Assembly: GCA_046724665.1 (NCBI GenBank)
Contig: JBKOWZ010000161.1
Span: 1-15,049 of the forward strand
DNA length: 15,049 nt
From: Actinocrinis sp046724665
Lineage (GTDB): Bacteria; Actinomycetota; Actinomycetes; Streptomycetales; Catenulisporaceae
Direction: 5' to 3'
The notes below the pieces were generated by a model. The model was not told the DNA's origin, did no database searches, and saw nothing but the letters and a program-made list of their open reading frames with translations. The translations under genes and the position numbers were made by a program. Positions 14,037 to 15,049 of the stretch are shown here, one piece after another (the first letter of the stretch is position 1; every line of letters starts with the position of its first letter).

Positions 14037-14429
14037 TCGAGCACCCCCTCGGCGGATGACAGGATGCCCATAGATTGGCAGCAGCGCTCACGGATGGGAA
14101 GACGTGGTAACCGTTCCGCAAGAAAGCGAGCAGCCCAGGGCGCACAGCACCTGAACATAGCCCGGTATCGCGCCCGATTGCGGGACCTGTGCCGGGATTT
14201 CCGGGCATTGCCGGTATGTGCTGAGTATCAGACCCCTGGCTTCGACGCCGCCTGGCACGCATCGTACGCGCGGTGCGGCGCAGTGTGAACCGGTGCGCCC
14301 GATCGGCGGCTCGGTCGCATCGACTGGTTCGCCACGCACTGAGTGCGGTCCAGGGCTGGCGCGCCGCCGCATTCTCGGTCAGGGTGAAAGCAGGCATTTC
14401 GCACAGGACCCGGGAGAGCGGAGGAAGAC
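14037..14429. other. Non-coding divergent intergenic region
   Basis: These 393 bases separate the divergent sortase-operon and CBS genes. Short open frames exist on both strands, but none has a Shine-Dalgarno, recognisable domain or convincing composition. The region must hold the promoters for both transcripts, but I cannot assign -35/-10 pairs with confidence. The two ends carry the ribosome binding sites: AGGGGGTG for the minus gene and GGAGGA for the CBS gene. Confidence 0.6.
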
Positions 14430-14858
14430 ATGAGAGTCCGAGACGTACTCGCTCACAAGGGACACGACGTCGTGACGGTACGCCCCGACGCCACCTGCCG
14501 CGACTTGATCGCGCTGCTGGCCCGGCACAACATCGGCGCGGTGGTCGTCTCCTCGGACGGGCTGAGCGTCACCGGCATCGTCTCCGAGCGCGACGTCGTG
14601 CGCCGGCTGAACGACCAGGGCGCGGGCGTCCTCGACGCGCCGGTGTCGCGGATCGCCACCCTCCAGGTCGCCACCTGCGACCCGGACGACCCGCTCGACG
14701 AACTGCGCGAGACGATGACCCTGCGCCGCATCCGGCACATCCCGGTGGTCTCGAAGGGCCGGCTGATCGGCATCGTCAGCATCGGGGACGTGGTCAAGAG
14801 CACGATCAGCCAGTTGGAGGACGAGCGCAAGCACCTCATCGACTACTTGCAGGGCTGA
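14430..14858 (+). CDS. Two-CBS-domain protein
   Basis: This 142-residue cytoplasmic protein is made almost entirely of two CBS motifs (about 1-60 and 70-130), forming one Bateman module. Visible marks are VRDVLAHKG at the start, GAVVVSSDG and TGIVSERDVVRRL in the first repeat, and RRIRHIPVVSKGRLIGIVSIGDVVK in the second. CBS pairs bind adenine nucleotides such as AMP, ATP or SAM and usually regulate a partner. Here there is no effector domain, so it acts alone or on another protein. The ATG start has GGAGGA five bases upstream. It is monocistronic, with an intrinsic terminator 45 bases downstream. Similar stand-alone proteins are common in Actinobacteria and are often linked to redox or dormancy responses, but nothing here identifies its partner. 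Confidence 0.9.
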   Translation: MRVRDVLAHKGHDVVTVRPDATCRDLIALLARHNIGAVVVSSDGLSVTGIVSERDVVRRLNDQGAGVLDAPVSRIATLQVATCDPDDPLDELRETMTLRRIRHIPVVSKGRLIGIVSIGDVVKSTISQLEDERKHLIDYLQG

Positions 14859-14903
14859 TCGGGTAGCGCGCAAGCGGGCCAGCACTGCGTCGTTAGGCCG
14901 ACC

Positions 14904-14935
14904 AAGGGCCGCCGGGTTCGACCCGGCGGCCCTTT
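14904..14935 (+). terminator. Intrinsic terminator after CBS gene
   Basis: A perfect 14-base stem is formed by AAGGGCCGCCGGGT (14904-14917) and ACCCGGCGGCCCTT (14921-14934) with a TCG loop, followed by a T. The U-tract is very short, as is usual in actinobacteria. It sits 45 bases past the CBS stop codon and is the clearest terminator in the window. Confidence 0.85.
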
Positions 14936-14992
14936 GCGTTGGGCCGTTGCCCAGCCGTTATCGATCGTTTCGCCGAGGTCATTGCGCCCTGA

Positions 14993-15039
14993 CCTTATAT
15001 AGTTTAACTTCCTTACGAATTAGTGGCCCAGCCGGGCCA
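14993..15039. promoter_or_regulatory. AT-rich island followed by a hairpin at the window edge
   Basis: After the CBS terminator, bases 14993-15023 are strikingly AT-rich for this genome, with TATATAG and GTTTAAC. A hairpin TGGCCC-AGCC-GGGCCA (15024-15039) follows immediately. The position, between a terminator and unseen sequence, suits the promoter and 5' leader of a gene outside the window. On either strand the -10-like choices (TATATA, or TATAAG on the minus strand) lack a matching -35, so the direction is undecided. Confidence 0.35.
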
Positions 15040-15049
15040 GGGTCTGACC

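Noticed and set aside
14064..14288. 74-codon plus-strand frame in the divergent intergenic region
   Set aside because: No ribosome binding site, no recognisable domain, and overlapping open frames of similar quality on the other strand. I see no reason to call it a gene.

Overview
The window is very GC-rich, has strong G/C preference at third codon positions and frequent GTG starts. It carries gene families typical of Actinobacteria: a class F sortase with a DUF4397 protein, a SigG-type ECF sigma factor with a SnoaL-like tail, a Tat-type lipoprotein, and a secreted multidomain glycosidase. I infer a soil-type actinomycete chromosome. Genus cannot be fixed from the sequence alone. There are no rRNA, tRNA, transposase, phage or CRISPR features.

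Layout. (1) 1-2763 (+): the 3' part of a large secreted GH3 glycosidase with tandem discoidin (F5/8 type C) modules. (2) 2887-5414 (+): a translationally coupled pair, a 14-TM DHA2-type MFS exporter and an ECF sigma factor with a C-terminal SnoaL-like domain. A long inverted repeat (2821-2862) precedes it. (3) 5432-7078 (-): a convergent gene for an exported DUF6605 / N,N-dimethylformamidase-beta-like protein. (4) 7234-11339 (+): a tight four-gene operon encoding a GDP-mannose 3,5-epimerase-like enzyme, an inositol-monophosphatase-family phosphatase, an unrecognised membrane-anchored protein and a GMC-family flavoprotein. The last three genes overlap by one base each. (5) 11356-14036 (-): a three-gene cell-surface operon encoding a membrane-anchored protein of unknown function, a DUF4397 protein with a sorting-signal-like tail, and a class F sortase. 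(6) 14430-14858 (+): a two-CBS-domain protein followed by a strong intrinsic terminator (14904-14935) and a short AT-rich island at the window edge.

How the genes may work together. The most interesting block is the 7.2-11.3 kb operon. The epimerase keeps the catalytic signature of plant GDP-mannose 3,5-epimerase, the enzyme that makes GDP-L-galactose and GDP-L-gulose. It sits with a sugar-phosphatase-type IMPase and a flavin oxidoreductase. This resembles the order of chemistry in the plant ascorbate route (epimerise, dephosphorylate, oxidise), but the GDP-sugar phosphorylase step is absent and an unknown membrane protein is embedded in the operon. It could equally be a small tailoring or rare L-sugar pathway. 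The 11.4-14.0 kb operon looks like a sortase with its own surface substrate, although that substrate has no LPXTG motif.
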